64,000 nucleotides of DNA, taken from Symbiodinium microadriaticum. Its lineage: Eukaryota > Sar > Dinophyceae > Suessiales > Symbiodiniaceae. This document shows, in pieces, positions 1 to 10,135 of this stretch. A program made the position numbers and the translations under genes. The stretch lies in assembly GCA_001939145.1 (NCBI GenBank), contig LSRX01000056.1:305390-369389 (forward strand), given 5' to 3'. Every line of letters begins with the position of its first letter. Within the stretch, counting starts at the first letter, position 1. The notes beneath the pieces are model-generated. The model made no database searches and was not told the origin of the DNA. It worked only from the letters and a program-made list of their open reading frames with translations.

Positions 1-420
1 CACCTTTCACCTCCACCTTAACTGAGCACTGCGGTGCCAACCCTTCCACTGCGGGCATAGCCTTTGGTCATACTATCACTACCGCGAATACTTACCATTA
101 TTGGTTGTTGGAACACGAGTCATATTCTGGTTAGGAAATCCAAGGGGTTCTGCACCGATCTACAAACAGTTTAAAACACAGGTCAGAGTTCGGCATGTTG
201 AAACATGTCTAGACATTTCCTTTGAACATGTTTAAACATTTCGCGAGTGCTTGGTGTTCCAACACACTTGATGAGAGGCAGCGAGGGCTTTTCTGTGCCA
301 AGCAGTGCAGACATTGGTGAAGTAGACCTTAAAGTTGAAGGGCACTGGAGCACCCCTCCATTATTGAACTCATTCTGACGGTTTCAACCGTTTAAACGTA
401 ACAAACGGCCTTCTTTTCAT
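1..420. other. Non-coding left edge
   Basis: No supported gene. The stretch has isolated TTTAAAC-type words (for example around 168-240 and 390) that resemble the tandem array to its right, so it may be a decayed extension of that array. Nothing else is recognised. Confidence 0.5.
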
Positions 421-1030
421 ATTCACACACTTTCAGAAGTGTTGCTCCAACGTTTAAACCGTTTGAACGCCCCCGACCTCCTGCTTCTCATACCTTCAAA
501 AGTGCTGCTCCAACGCATAAACCGTTTAAACGTTTAAACCACTTAAACGCACCAAACGTCCTGCAGAAGTGCTGCTCCGACGTTGAAACGGCGCCCCCAA
601 ATGTCCTGCTTCTCATACCTTCCGAAGTGCTGCTCCAACGTTTAAACCATAGAAAGTTTAAACCGTTTAAACGCCCGAAACGTCCTGCTTCTCATACCTT
701 CAGAAGTGCTGCTCCAACGTGTAAACCGTCCTGCGTTTCATACCTTCCGAAGTGCTGCTTCAACGTTTATTTAAGCCGTCCGTTTAATCGTTAAAACCAC
801 TTAAACGCCGGAAACGTCCTGCCTCTCATACCTTCCGAAGTGCTGCTCCAAGGTTTAGCCCGGTTAAGCGTTTAGAGCGTCTAATCGCCTCAAACGTACT
901 GCTTTTCGTACCTTCAGAAGTTTAAACCGTTTAAACGTTCAAGCCGTTTAAACGCCCCAAACGTCCCGCTTCTCATACGCGTACCCTCAGAAGTGCTGCT
1001 CCAACCCCTAAGCCGTTCAATCCGTTTAAA
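421..1030. repeat. Degenerate tandem repeat with GTTTAAAC palindromes
   Basis: About eight imperfect units of roughly 60-120 bp follow each other. Each unit carries a core like CTTCTCATACCTTCAGAAG, then TGCTGCTCCAACG, then one or more copies of the palindromic word CGTTTAAACG / CCGTTTAAAC and a tail like CCCCAAACGTCCTG. Units differ in how many GTTTAAAC words they hold. No long open frame runs through the array. Confidence 0.85.
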
Positions 1031-2540
1031 CGCTTACACTGTTTTAAACTTAGTCAGTGCCTCGGGGTCTAAGAGGAAGATCCGTAATCGCTTCAGGTGT
1101 ACAGACTTCGGTCTGGGTCTTTGTTTTGGTAAGGTTGTAGGTAAAGTGAGTGTACGGTACAGCTCAGAGTTCAGATGTTGAAACGTGTGTGCGTTTAAGC
1201 ATGTGTTTGTTAAAACCGTTTGGCGTTCAAACTGCATTTAAACAGATTAGACAGTTTTTTTAAGCAACTTCTGCTGCGGGCCCGCTTGTTTAAACATTCC
1301 GGCGTTTAAGTAGTAAATGTTGAAGCAGTTTAAGCATAACCCCCTTCCCAACCCTGGCCAGGAGACGTGGCTTTTGGGAAGCTACATGCACTGGCAGAGG
1401 CAACGATTCGCTCAAGAGAATCGGGCGACTTCTGGCCTTGGCACCTGCATCTTGCCGGCGCCACTGGGTAAGCGAGAGGGGTCACCCACTCCACCAACCT
1501 AAATATTTATCCTACGAAATTGTAACATTCCCCAATACCCGTATCTACCTAGGTGCCATAGCCCAAAATAGGCGAGGGGTTCCTGGTAGAATCTGGTTCA
1601 GGGTTTGCAGTGAAGGATCGTAAACCCTGAAGTTCTACGGTATGACCCCGAGGGATTTCGGAGCTACCCCAAGGTATTTTCCAGCTACCCCGAGATTCTA
1701 CTGAACGCAGGCGTTTTAGCAGGGCCCAAGCACACTGCTGAAGGGCTTGTTTCGAGAATTAATCTGCCGAGTGTCCGACTGAGGGGGAAGCATAAGCGAA
1801 GTGGGTATTGAATTGACGACCGAATTCGGTGTCGCACAGTTTCAGCCTGCAGCGTCCGCATCCATGACTTGTCCTGGCACTCACTAAAGCATGTAACGCG
1901 GTTCGCATGGCCTCAGATTTTGCATTATGTTCCGAACTCAGCAGAAACACGCCGAAATGTTATCCCTGCTTGTTACACGGCTTCGAACCCAGCAGTGCAG
2001 TCTTCAAGGCAGCTTCTGCCTGAAGTCGCATGCTGCGATGTTGTATTTCGTTAGTTCCGATTTATGCAGTTAGATGCTGCAGACTGCACATACACAGTCA
2101 GGGTTTAGGGTTTAGGGTCTTGCGAGCTGAAGGGTCGTCGGGTGCGGGAGAAAGTAGAACTCTTGGGTCCGAAGGAGGGGGCGAATTCGCCAGTTCGTCA
2201 TTCGGCCGTGCAAGCCCCCATGAACTCGCAGTCCTTGCTCAGCCTTTTCGAAGCACCACTACAGGGATGAATGCTGCTGAGTGCTCAGCTGCAGTTTGTC
2301 ATGGTCCGTTCAGCAGAATCTTCCACCTCTTCACAAGCAGCTTTTGCCTTGCCGGGAATACATGTTGTACGTGAGCGAAATGCTCAGGTGATGGGCCTCC
2401 TTCTACCCGTTGGGAAGAGCTGCGCTCAGGACTTCCCAACAAACCTCGAACCCGATGGCACGTTCTGGCACGTTCTCTACGGATTCTCGATGTGGTGGTG
2501 TTTTGATTCATGGGGGGGTTGAAGAGGCCCTATAGGTTTG
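1031..2540. other. Non-coding spacer
   Basis: No recognisable gene. The first 300 bases still hold scattered GTTTAAAC-like words. Two telomere-like TTTAGGG units lie near 2103-2117. Short open frames overlap on both strands and show no family resemblance. Confidence 0.5.
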
Positions 2541-3780
2541 CCTTTTAGAGGACCGCTTCCACCTGGGCGGCGCCTCCGGGCCCTTTGGTCTCAAAGGCTT
2601 CGCCGAGAACGGCGCAGAGCCCCGGGCAAGGCCCCGGCAATTTCCCAAGGGGGCCCCGGGTTTTGGGCGGAAAAACCTTTACTTTTTCCAGCTGAAGTGT
2701 GTTTTTCGGAGGAGGATGAGCGAGACTTTCCCCAAGGACAAGGAGACAGTCTGTTGTGGTAGACTGTGGGAAAACTTTGCAGCAACCCTTCTTTTCTTCT
2801 GCAGGAGCACAACGCCTTGGGAGGTGAAGCCGTGGCATCGGTCTTTCTCGGTGTAGCTTGGCGACACAGCCTCGAAGCCCTTCTGCCTGGAGTGCCGATT
2901 GCTCAGGCTTCAAGACCGCTGGACATTCCCTCTTTGGAAGGCTCTCTCGAGAGAGAGAGGGGAGTCGCACAGGGAGAGAAGTCCTTTTTGAGGCCTTCGG
3001 CTGATGGCCTTCACCAGCCTTGGAGTCCTCCATCCCTCCGTACAAAGAGGCTGCGGAAGGAGAGAGAAGACTTCGAGGCCTTGGAGTCTGCGAGAGGCAC
3101 CGCTTGGGCGAGCCTTTCGCCGCTTCGGGCCTCCCTGGGCTGCGGCCTTGCCAAGACCTGAGAGATGTCTTTCAAAGGTGTGCCCTATTTTGCGCGTGCA
3201 CCTTTTCGCCAAGAGCAGAGGTGCTCCCCCTGGGCCCGGGCATGCTCGAGCTCACCTTCACACAGCCAGTGCCAGGGGGCTTAAGAGAGGAGATGCGACA
3301 CAGAAGCAAAAACCCGCGCAGAGTTGCAGCGGAAGATGTGCGCGCTCCAAGGCGATGGACAGAGCATGATGTTCGGCAGAGGTGGCAGTTTGGCCTCAGG
3401 CATCGGACTCAGCAAAGCCTTCTGAAGTGTAATTCAGTTTGGGCCATGGGCCATGCTTCTCGTTCAGGCTGCAAGCCCTGGGTTGAGGCGCTCTCTTGCG
3501 GACTCCGGAACTGCAAAGGCAAAGACCTCGCTTCCGGGTCTGTTGTGCTTCGCGGAAAAAGGGCTCAGCTGGCTGGACGCGATATCGTTTCACGACCGGA
3601 GACGGTTGGTGGGAGATGTGCCCAGGAGTTTATAGACTTTAGCCATTTTTATGGGTCGCAGGGCCAGGGGCGAAGACCCGTGCTAAAGGCATGGCCATGG
3701 ATAGACTCCAAGCGTCCGCTGTATGTCAGCCCAAAGAAGCCGAAAGAGCAGAGAGCAGAGGCAAGAAGCTGAGGAGACGG
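2540..3780. other. GC-rich segment open on both strands
   Basis: Open frames of 130-250 residues exist on both strands here (for example + 3020-3772 and - 2545-3045). They overlap, are rich in Arg, Pro, Gly and Ser, and match no family I know. High GC alone produces such frames, so I do not call a gene. A real exon hidden here cannot be excluded. Confidence 0.4.
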
Positions 3781-4103
3781 GACGCCGCTTCACAAAAAAC
3801 CATGGGGCATTCTTTTGAATCCGACTTAGTTTTGACTTGAACGGGGCGCAACCTACTCCAGTCAATCTGGCAATGACTTCGAGTCCACGGCGCAGCTGGT
3901 TCCCAGACAAGTTCCCTAAACCCTAAGCTCCCCCCCTCCGCATTCCTGGCACAAGGCAGGCTAGAGATCCGAGCGAATGGTCATTTAGGGTTTCGGGTTA
4001 AGGGCTTCCCTTTGCTTTTATGTCGTGCGCCTCCTGCTGGCGTGAGAAAGACGAGTGCTCAAACCCACAGCCAAAGTCGCAAACACGCGGTAGCTGCAGC
4101 GAG

Positions 4104-4463
4104 ATGTTGATATACTCTCATGGTGGGGCCTTCTGGATTTTGGTGTGCGGCTCTGTGTTCGGATCAATTTCTTGCAATGCGTACGACTTCCAATATTTCC
4201 TGCCACAAGAGTTCTTATCGGATCTTCCCTTGAGGGAAGGTAGTTTGGCTCTGGAGGTAATCCAGTTCATTCAGAGCACTCAAATCCCAGATGCCCACCA
4301 CAAGAAGGTCGACGAAGGATTCATCAGCGAAACGTACGCAGACTCAGACTTCAATTCCGCTGTCTATCGTGAACAGCGGAAAGTTTGCACGCAGGTGCCT
4401 GGCACGTTCAGACCATTTTGTTTGCTTCTCTTTCACATGCCTTTGTTGGTGTTCTCAAACTGA
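4104..4463 (+). CDS. Possible first exon with signal peptide
   Basis: An ATG at 4104 starts a frame whose first 20 or so residues form a hydrophobic stretch (AFWILVCGSVFGSISC) followed by a polar region, which looks like a secretory signal peptide. The frame stays open to 4463, but the exon may end earlier at a splice donor I cannot place. It lies about 1.1 kb upstream of a BPI-like ectodomain exon in the same orientation, so it could supply that protein's signal peptide. A 6-bp perfect hairpin with a TTGA loop lies inside it at 4224-4239. The family is not recognised and the linkage to the next exon is inference. Confidence 0.4.
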   Translation: MLIYSHGGAFWILVCGSVFGSISCNAYDFQYFLPQEFLSDLPLREGSLALEVIQFIQSTQIPDAHHKKVDEGFISETYADSDFNSAVYREQRKVCTQVPGTFRPFCLLLFHMPLLVFSN

Positions 4464-5539
4464 ATGCAAGTCTCAGGTACCGCCAGGAGGGAACCCATAT
4501 GGAAAGCCACATATGTGCGAGCGCCCTGGTGTGAAAGCGCCCCGTGCCGAAATCTTGGCGCCTGCAAGTAGTCGCAGCTCGGCTCCATGTGGGTCAAGCC
4601 CCGACTATGCTTCAACCTCAGACCCTACAGTTTGTATCACTTGCAGGATCCGTTTTTGGCGTTTGCCGGGGAAGGGGGAATTGAAGGCCAACATGAGACC
4701 GATCGCCTAAGCTTACTCGCCCCAAACCCTGTGCAATTACTTCATTATCATGCCGGTTCATTAGCGAATCTCTTGAACCCTCAACCTGGGACCTATTCAT
4801 GGTTGAATTGAAGGGATTAGGTCCTCAGCAACATCGCAGGTGAAGTGGGACGCTTCGCGCTGCAAGCGCAGTTTGAGTTTGATATTCCGGGCCACCTTGA
4901 GATCAAGACGCGTATCTGCCTTGGTTTCTGCTGGCACGAATCTGTTGCTTTCCTGTTCATAGCGCGGTTTGTTCTCTGGGACATGCGGCTTATATGTCAG
5001 GAAGCGAAGTGAACCCTAACCTTAAATCCCACATCCCTATAACTTACTATAACTCTTATTCTGGTTCCGTCGCTGCCCGTGTTCCTCGAGAAGTCGGCTT
5101 CTTGCGCACTCGGCCAGCTCAGGTCTGCAGCAATCACCATGTCAAAATCACAGGCAGGGCTCAGGGTTTAGTGTAGGGTTTCAGGTTTTAGGGTATCGGC
5201 GGGGGTCGGGGGCCGCTTGGATTTTCAGGATGGGAGGTTAGCGCGTTCGCAGGCAGGACGTGGCCGAAAGATGGGGGTTTAGGGTTTTTAGCAGTTTTAG
5301 TGTTTAGGTCAACCTCCGGTCTGAGGCACAGTGGCAGTCAGCAGCCTCGTCGACGTCACGAATAATGCTGGAAAGCTGAAGATGTCGCCGCACACCCAGG
5401 CCTCGGAGAGATGTAGTGTGTAGGGATACGATTCCAGACAGAATCTAGGGGTGACATAGCGTTGGTATTGAAGGTCGGATGGCTTTCGGGAGCGGAAGTA
5501 TGTGTTGAGTGTCAATCACTCCCACTATCAGATATCCAG
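4464..5539 (+). other. Probable intron with telomere-like tracts
   Basis: No family-level coding signal. Degenerate TTTAGGG words cluster at about 5163-5192 and 5276-5306. The sequence ends in an AG followed by G at 5538-5540, the AGG acceptor context typical of dinoflagellate introns. Confidence 0.4.
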
Positions 5540-6499
5540 GTGTCGTGGCTGGATGGGCCTACGGTTCACGGTTGTCATCCCGATTTGCTGGTAAGACTTT
5601 TCGAGGATGTGCAGCCAGATCTCTCTGATGGAGTTCGGAGCTTGGTGAAGAACTATGTCGAGCAGAACCTGCAATCGCCGCTGAGCTTTGATCAAAACAT
5701 CTCGATTCACCCCGGCTTGAACCTTACTTACACGCTTCGGCATCTGGAATTCGTTTATTCGGACGACCCTATGAACCAGAGCTTTGTCGTCGCACATGCA
5801 GCATGCACGGCATATGCCACGGCTCGCAACGGAAGCGTCCAGGCCTTTCCCGAAGCAAACGCCCCGTGGACCGGGCAGCACAGTCGGCTCCCCCTCAGTG
5901 ACAGGTGGAACCGCGCGATGGGCGAAGCGCAGGAGCAGCTTGTCTTGCTTGGTGGAGCCCGGTTTAGCCAGGAGCTTCTGACAATGTTGGCAAGAAGCTT
6001 GCACTACATGGGCTTGCTCTATTCGGAGAATTCCACCCACGTCAAGGATGCGGTGCTGTACTCCACGATCGACTTCGACTGCCCGCAAGTGGACATTTCC
6101 CGAGCGCAGTCTGGTGTCCTCATGAGACAAAAGTCTCTTCACTTCCAGGCTCAATGCTTGGACGTGACAACGGCCCCTGCATCAAATTTCAGCTTGCTGA
6201 ATGCGACATTCAGAAATGTGGTGGAGCAGATTTCAATCAAAGCCTACGTGCCCAATGATCACACAGCTGGGATTACGCTCCATGTTCTTAATGCAACAAT
6301 GTCTGATGCAAATTTGACATCGTTCCACTCGAAAGCCTTCATGGGGCAGGACAGTCAGTTGAAGGCCCTTGCACAGCAGGCCATTCAGAACAGTATTCCG
6401 CTGATCAATGACGCATGGCTTTGTCAGGGGCCGCTCTTGCCGAATCCTCCCCATGACAAGCTGGGGCTCTCGACAACCCCTATGACCTCCATTCCCTAA
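5540..6499 (+). CDS. BPI/LBP-like lipid-binding ectodomain exon
   Basis: The frame is open from 5417; I start it at an AG|G acceptor at 5540. The translation has the look of the BPI/LBP/CETP fold: an alternating hydrophobic beta-rich pattern, a middle segment with an A-x-A-x-A-x-x-NGS strand, and a C-terminal IPLINDAWLCQGPLLPNP stretch that resembles the end of BPI domains, where an N-x-x-L-x-x-G-x-P-LP motif closes the barrel. About nine N-x-S/T glycosylation sequons (NIS, NLT, NQS, NGS, NST, NFS, NAT twice, NLT) point to a secreted or extracellular face. Family members bind lipids such as LPS in a tubular hydrophobic pocket. The last residues before the stop at 6497-6499 are probably intronic read-through. 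Cys-rich and membrane-segment exons follow downstream. Confidence 0.6.
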   Translation: MSWLDGPTVHGCHPDLLVRLFEDVQPDLSDGVRSLVKNYVEQNLQSPLSFDQNISIHPGLNLTYTLRHLEFVYSDDPMNQSFVVAHAACTAYATARNGSVQAFPEANAPWTGQHSRLPLSDRWNRAMGEAQEQLVLLGGARFSQELLTMLARSLHYMGLLYSENSTHVKDAVLYSTIDFDCPQVDISRAQSGVLMRQKSLHFQAQCLDVTTAPASNFSLLNATFRNVVEQISIKAYVPNDHTAGITLHVLNATMSDANLTSFHSKAFMGQDSQLKALAQQAIQNSIPLINDAWLCQGPLLPNPPHDKLGLSTTPMTSIP

Positions 6500-6527
6500 A
6501 GGGGTGTGAATATATTGGGGGGAACAG

Positions 6528-6815
6528 TTGAACACGGCCATCTTTTTGCGCGGAAATTCTCGAACGAATACTTTTCGCAACAAAAAATCGTTTACCGAAA
6601 AATCGCTTTTCCCCAAAAGGTGCTCTTCGCGGCTTTCGCACACAGTTGGTTTCGCAAAGCGTTTTTATACAAACGTGCTACCTTTCGCAAGAAGTCGTTT
6701 GCCGCAAAATATAGCTTTTCGCAACAAAAGGTCACTCTTCGCAAAGTCGCTTTTCGCAAAGACTCAATTTCGGCAAAAAGTGACTTTCGCAAGAAGTGTA
6801 TCCTTAACGGCACCC
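6528..6815. repeat. TTTCGCAA minisatellite
   Basis: A short-period array of about a dozen diverged units around the words CTTTTCGCAA, TTTCGCAAAG and AAAAGTCGCTT, with spacing near 20 bp. Both strands are open through it (105 residues on +, 73 on -) because the unit lacks stops, so those frames should not be read as genes. It probably lies in an intron between the BPI-like exon and the Cys-rich exons. Confidence 0.75.
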
Positions 6816-7003
6816 CGGGATGATCCTCCTGCCTGCCACGCTGAGGATCACCTGGACCAGACGCCGATCACCTTCTGCGGCGGTGGATCTTCGGCTTGCG
6901 CCCTGGTTCCCTTCGCTCCGCACCCGGCAGTCAGCACCGCGCTCCCGGCCGCAAGGAGATGTCAGGTAGATTTCCACCGTGCTCGAGGGTTGTGTGAGCC
7001 CAG

Positions 7004-7537
7004 GTGCCAACTGCGGGCGCTTCACATCCTGGCTACGTCGAAGTGTCCTGGCACTGCCAGTGCGGGCACGCAGGTTTCTACGACCCCTGCCTGGGCTTCC
7101 CATGCCCTGAAGTCCGTGTGAACGATCTGAAGCATCCTCTGGCAAGGCAACTGCGCAAGGGGAGGGAGGAGCCTGCACCCATGGTGCTCCAGCCCCGTCC
7201 AAGAAGCCAGCAGGAACCCAATGGCTCCTCCCAGTCTACAGCAGTGTGGGTGAGCATGTTTGGGAACAGCGAATGCAGGTTTCTACCAGATGAGGTCATG
7301 AGCTTCGGTCGTGTGGGGGAGGGTGATTGCATTCAGAGCTCCGAGTCGGCCTTGACTCCAGCCTTCCAGTTGCTTCCGGACACGAGCGGCGGGAGTGGGT
7401 GGCAGCTCTCCCATGGATGCACGGCAGATTGCTCCGCTTGCAGCCTGATCAATTCGATGCCATTAAGGCGGTGTACTTGCATCAGGTCTGACACATGCCT
7501 GCTCGTCTCATCCCTCGAGGATGAATGTGCTGCTTGA
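7004..7537 (+). CDS. Cys-rich extracellular-like exon(s)
   Basis: Two Cys-rich stretches occur in one open frame: an EGF-like spacing (C-x-C-x2-GFYDPC-x4-PCP) near 7050-7110 and a cluster of about seven Cys near 7410-7500. Between them the sequence is unremarkable, so more than one exon may be involved. Position between a glycosylated ectodomain and membrane segments suggests a juxtamembrane region. The frame and exon borders are uncertain, since another frame over 6960-7120 also contains several Cys. Confidence 0.35.
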   Translation: MPTAGASHPGYVEVSWHCQCGHAGFYDPCLGFPCPEVRVNDLKHPLARQLRKGREEPAPMVLQPRPRSQQEPNGSSQSTAVWVSMFGNSECRFLPDEVMSFGRVGEGDCIQSSESALTPAFQLLPDTSGGSGWQLSHGCTADCSACSLINSMPLRRCTCIRSDTCLLVSSLEDECAA

Positions 7538-7728
7538 CAGCACTTCGTTGTGTCAACAAGCTTGCTCCCTTCTATGTGTTTACGCACTGAGCACGATGCC
7601 GACGGCTCCCATAGCCTGTTTTAGTAGTAATCCTTGTCCAGCCTGGTAAGAGTTGCTTTGCACGTAAGGTTGGAGGCCTGAAACCTTATCCAGATCATGA
7701 GCTGGTCTTTACGGCGCAGCGAAGCACT

Positions 7729-8307
7729 TTGTCCCGCTTTGTCGAGGCGAGGAGATTGCGTGACTGCGTGCCTTGCGGTGTCTTTGAGGACTTGAGCTGC
7801 GCGGCCAACCGGGATCAAGGAAACCAAAGTGCCAGCTTGCTGTGCAGAGGCTGCCCCGCGCCTGCCACAGCGTGTGTCTTCCCGAACGTGTCCTGGGGAG
7901 AACATCTCGTGCCGAAATCGCCGCTAGGTGTAAAAAGCGGCTACTCGAAGGTGGTTCTGGCCACTCCATCGCTTCTCCCTGTTCTGCGTGCCTGTCCGGC
8001 TCCGGACGATCGGGGCACTGTGTCAGGAACTTTGGTGGTCGCAGTCCTGCTCGTGCTCGGCATCATGATGGCAGCAGTGCTGGCGAGGAAGCGATTGGGC
8101 CGCAGTTGTCGCTGGAATTGCCGCCTGCGCCTTTCGGTAAGGCTATGCCGCAAGGATAGTCCCTTGGCCGTTCAGAAGCTGTCGCAGGTTTTTTGCAGTT
8201 TAGACGGAGAATTTGCATGGATGCTTCGGACATTGCCATTCATGATCCATCTCATTGCCCAGTTTCGAGAAACCTTTGACCCCTTAAGCGCTAAAGTACT
8301 CCGTTGA
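7729..8307 (+). CDS. Exon with single transmembrane helix
   Basis: The frame holds Cys-rich sequence (around 7790-7870) followed by a strongly hydrophobic helix, GTLVVAVLLVLGIMMAAVLA, and then a basic stretch (ARKRLGRSCRWNCRLRLS). This is a classic stop-transfer arrangement with a positive-inside flank. It fits the first membrane helix after the ectodomain exons upstream. Borders are not defined by clear splice sites. A new frame takes over at about 8304. Confidence 0.45.
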   Translation: MSRFVEARRLRDCVPCGVFEDLSCAANRDQGNQSASLLCRGCPAPATACVFPNVSWGEHLVPKSPLGVKSGYSKVVLATPSLLPVLRACPAPDDRGTVSGTLVVAVLLVLGIMMAAVLARKRLGRSCRWNCRLRLSVRLCRKDSPLAVQKLSQVFCSLDGEFAWMLRTLPFMIHLIAQFRETFDPLSAKVLR

Positions 8308-9239
8308 ACATAGAAGGTTTCTACCAAGAGCGAAGATTCCATCTGTGCCTGCTGGTGGGGGCGGTCTGGCTGTCAGTTTGCGGACTTGTTTGGATGTGCT
8401 GCAATCCGCTGGTCGGGCAGTTGAGTCAGATGGTGGCCACCATGGACGTCAGCGGCTTCGACCTTGAAGGTGCCTCCCGCATCGTCGAAGCTTCCCACGT
8501 CCGTGGCGCGTGGATTCTCTTCGGTTTCGCCGCTGTCCTCGCCGCCATCTCAGCACTCCGCATTCTCTGGCTGCACGTCCTGGTGCGGGTCGGCACCTCA
8601 CCTCCCTCCGAGCCGCGGGATATCCCGGATCAGTTGACGGAGCACTGGAGGTCCTTGGTCATCTTCTTGCTCGCAGAGGGAGGCGCCGCTGTTTCTTACT
8701 TGGCCTTCGTCTTCTGGCAACGCGACTTCTCCGCTTTGTATGAGCGGCAGCAACATCGAGTTGGTGATCTCGGCATCCTGTCAGGCGCCACAGCATCGAG
8801 CGCCTCAGCCGTTTTTTGCATGAAGCTTTTGCTCAGCTGGCTTGCACCTTTGCTGATCAACTCGCGGCTGTCAACCGGCACAGTGATCTGGGCAACATTT
8901 TGGTGCAGGGCAGCATCCTGCCACAGGGCCCATGGTGGCCGTGGACTTGAGACCACCGTGCTTGGCATCCTTCTCACTCAGGAAACCACTGCACTGATCT
9001 GGACCATTGCCTACTTTCATTCCGGCTACACCTCTGAAATGCTACTGTGGTTTCTCGGATGCCCCTCATGCCATACCCAAACATTGCAGGCCTTTCCCGC
9101 CCGCCTGCAGCAAAAAAGACAACCGATGAGGCTGGGGATGTTCAGCACCTTCCTGAATGGGTTTCTGTTCTGCCTGCTCGCGTTCGTCGATCCGCACTGG
9201 CGCCCCTGGCCCTTGGCCATGGCTTTGGGATGCACCTGA
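8304..9239 (+). CDS. Multi-pass membrane exon(s)
   Basis: At least four hydrophobic helices are visible: HLCLLVGAVWLSVCGLVWMCC, ILFGFAAVLAAISALRILWL, a third around LVIFLLAEGGAAVSYLAFVF, and a fourth around FCMKLLLSWLAPLLI. Loops contain charged residues such as QRDFSALYERQQHRVGDLG. Later parts (LGILLTQETTALIWTIAYF and GMFSTFLNGFLFCLLAFV) are also hydrophobic but may belong to other exons. The first helix probably starts after an AG near 8316. I do not recognise the family. With its neighbours it suggests a large receptor-like or channel-like protein with a polytopic C-terminal half. Confidence 0.5.
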   Translation: MNIEGFYQERRFHLCLLVGAVWLSVCGLVWMCCNPLVGQLSQMVATMDVSGFDLEGASRIVEASHVRGAWILFGFAAVLAAISALRILWLHVLVRVGTSPPSEPRDIPDQLTEHWRSLVIFLLAEGGAAVSYLAFVFWQRDFSALYERQQHRVGDLGILSGATASSASAVFCMKLLLSWLAPLLINSRLSTGTVIWATFWCRAASCHRAHGGRGLETTVLGILLTQETTALIWTIAYFHSGYTSEMLLWFLGCPSCHTQTLQAFPARLQQKRQPMRLGMFSTFLNGFLFCLLAFVDPHWRPWPLAMALGCT

Positions 9240-9359
9240 GCCGCTGTTGGTTTAGGATCTCAGCCGCCTGCAGATCGAGGGTGACTTGCTCGTTTAGAGG
9301 TTTCAGGGTTTCTGTGAGAAGCTGGGGTTACGGGTTGAGGGGTGCAGATTTCACGTGCC

Positions 9360-9712
9360 AACTGCTTATACGCAGACTGCAGCACGTACAGGGTGCATTG
9401 TACCACCCCGTCCTTCAACAAGCCTCCATTACAGTAACAGTTGTTAAAGGTGTGGCTACTCTGCAGTTGCTTGTCAACGGCGTGATGGCATGGCTCGTGG
9501 TGGATGAATCCTCACTGGCTTTTCTCCTAACTTCCGGCATGGCGACTTTGTACTTCTCGTACTCAGCAGTGATGCTCCTGTCAGAGTTCCTCGGTGCAGG
9601 GTTTTGGGTCGATTTTTGGTACAGGGTTTTGCGTAGATTTTGGGGTGTTTACGGCCCTAAACACAAAATTCCTCCGGAGGGAGCATCAGCGTTTAGGGAT
9701 TTATGCTTTTAG
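9360..9712 (+). CDS. Further membrane-segment exon
   Basis: The open frame contains QQASITVTVVKGVATLQLLV and SSLAFLLTSGMATLYFSYSA, two membrane-like stretches, then a segment rich in TTTAGGG-like words from about 9600 that is likely intronic. It is in the same orientation as the multi-pass exon upstream and plausibly continues it. Confidence 0.4.
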
Positions 9713-10135
9713 GATTAAGGGCTTAGGGTATAGGGTTGAGGGATTTAGGGTTTCGGGTTAAGGGTTACTTGCAGGAATTTAGGGTTTAGGATTCCATAAC
9801 ACTAAGCTTCAAGCAGATAGCCCAGGTCAAAGGCCAGCGTGTCGACGGGGCGGCCCTTGCTTGAAGCTGACCAGCCTGTGGCTGCTTGTTGTAACTCTGT
9901 TCCCTAATGTGGGTTGAAGGTCTAGGGTTTCGGGCTTCAGGGTTTAGGGTTGAGTCCTGACAAAATTTCTGTTTTTACCCATGGAAAATTCCGTGCATTT
10001 GGGGCTCGTAGGGCTTGTCGCCTTGGAAATGCTAGTAGCGCAGGCCAGGGGCTTCTCTGACCAATAGACCCTCAAGCTGAAACACGAGACCCGAAAGCCT
10101 AAACCCTCAACCCCTGAACCCTAAACCCGAAACAC
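9700..10135. repeat. Telomere-like TTTAGGG/CCCTAAA tracts
   Basis: Imperfect TTTAGGG words (9700-9790 and 9920-9955) switch to the complementary CCCTAAA orientation by about 10070-10135. The runs are broken by unique sequence, unlike a true telomere. Confidence 0.75.

Noticed and set aside
421..1030. CRISPR array
   Set aside because: Units are degenerate and of uneven length, no constant repeat with unique spacers, and the genome is eukaryotic.
2545..3772. Long GC-rich frames on both strands
   Set aside because: Overlap on opposite strands with low-complexity composition; no domain recognised.
5528..6154. 208-residue frame on the - strand opposite the BPI-like exon
   Set aside because: It mirrors the coding exon on the other strand, shows no family features, and lacks the sequon-rich, strand-like pattern of the + frame.
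6506..7121. Basic Phe/Lys-rich frames over the minisatellite
   Set aside because: Created by a tandem repeat without stops.
7760..7780. GTGCCTTGCGGTGT as another E3-type hairpin
   Set aside because: Only two Watson-Crick pairs; the rest are wobble pairs.
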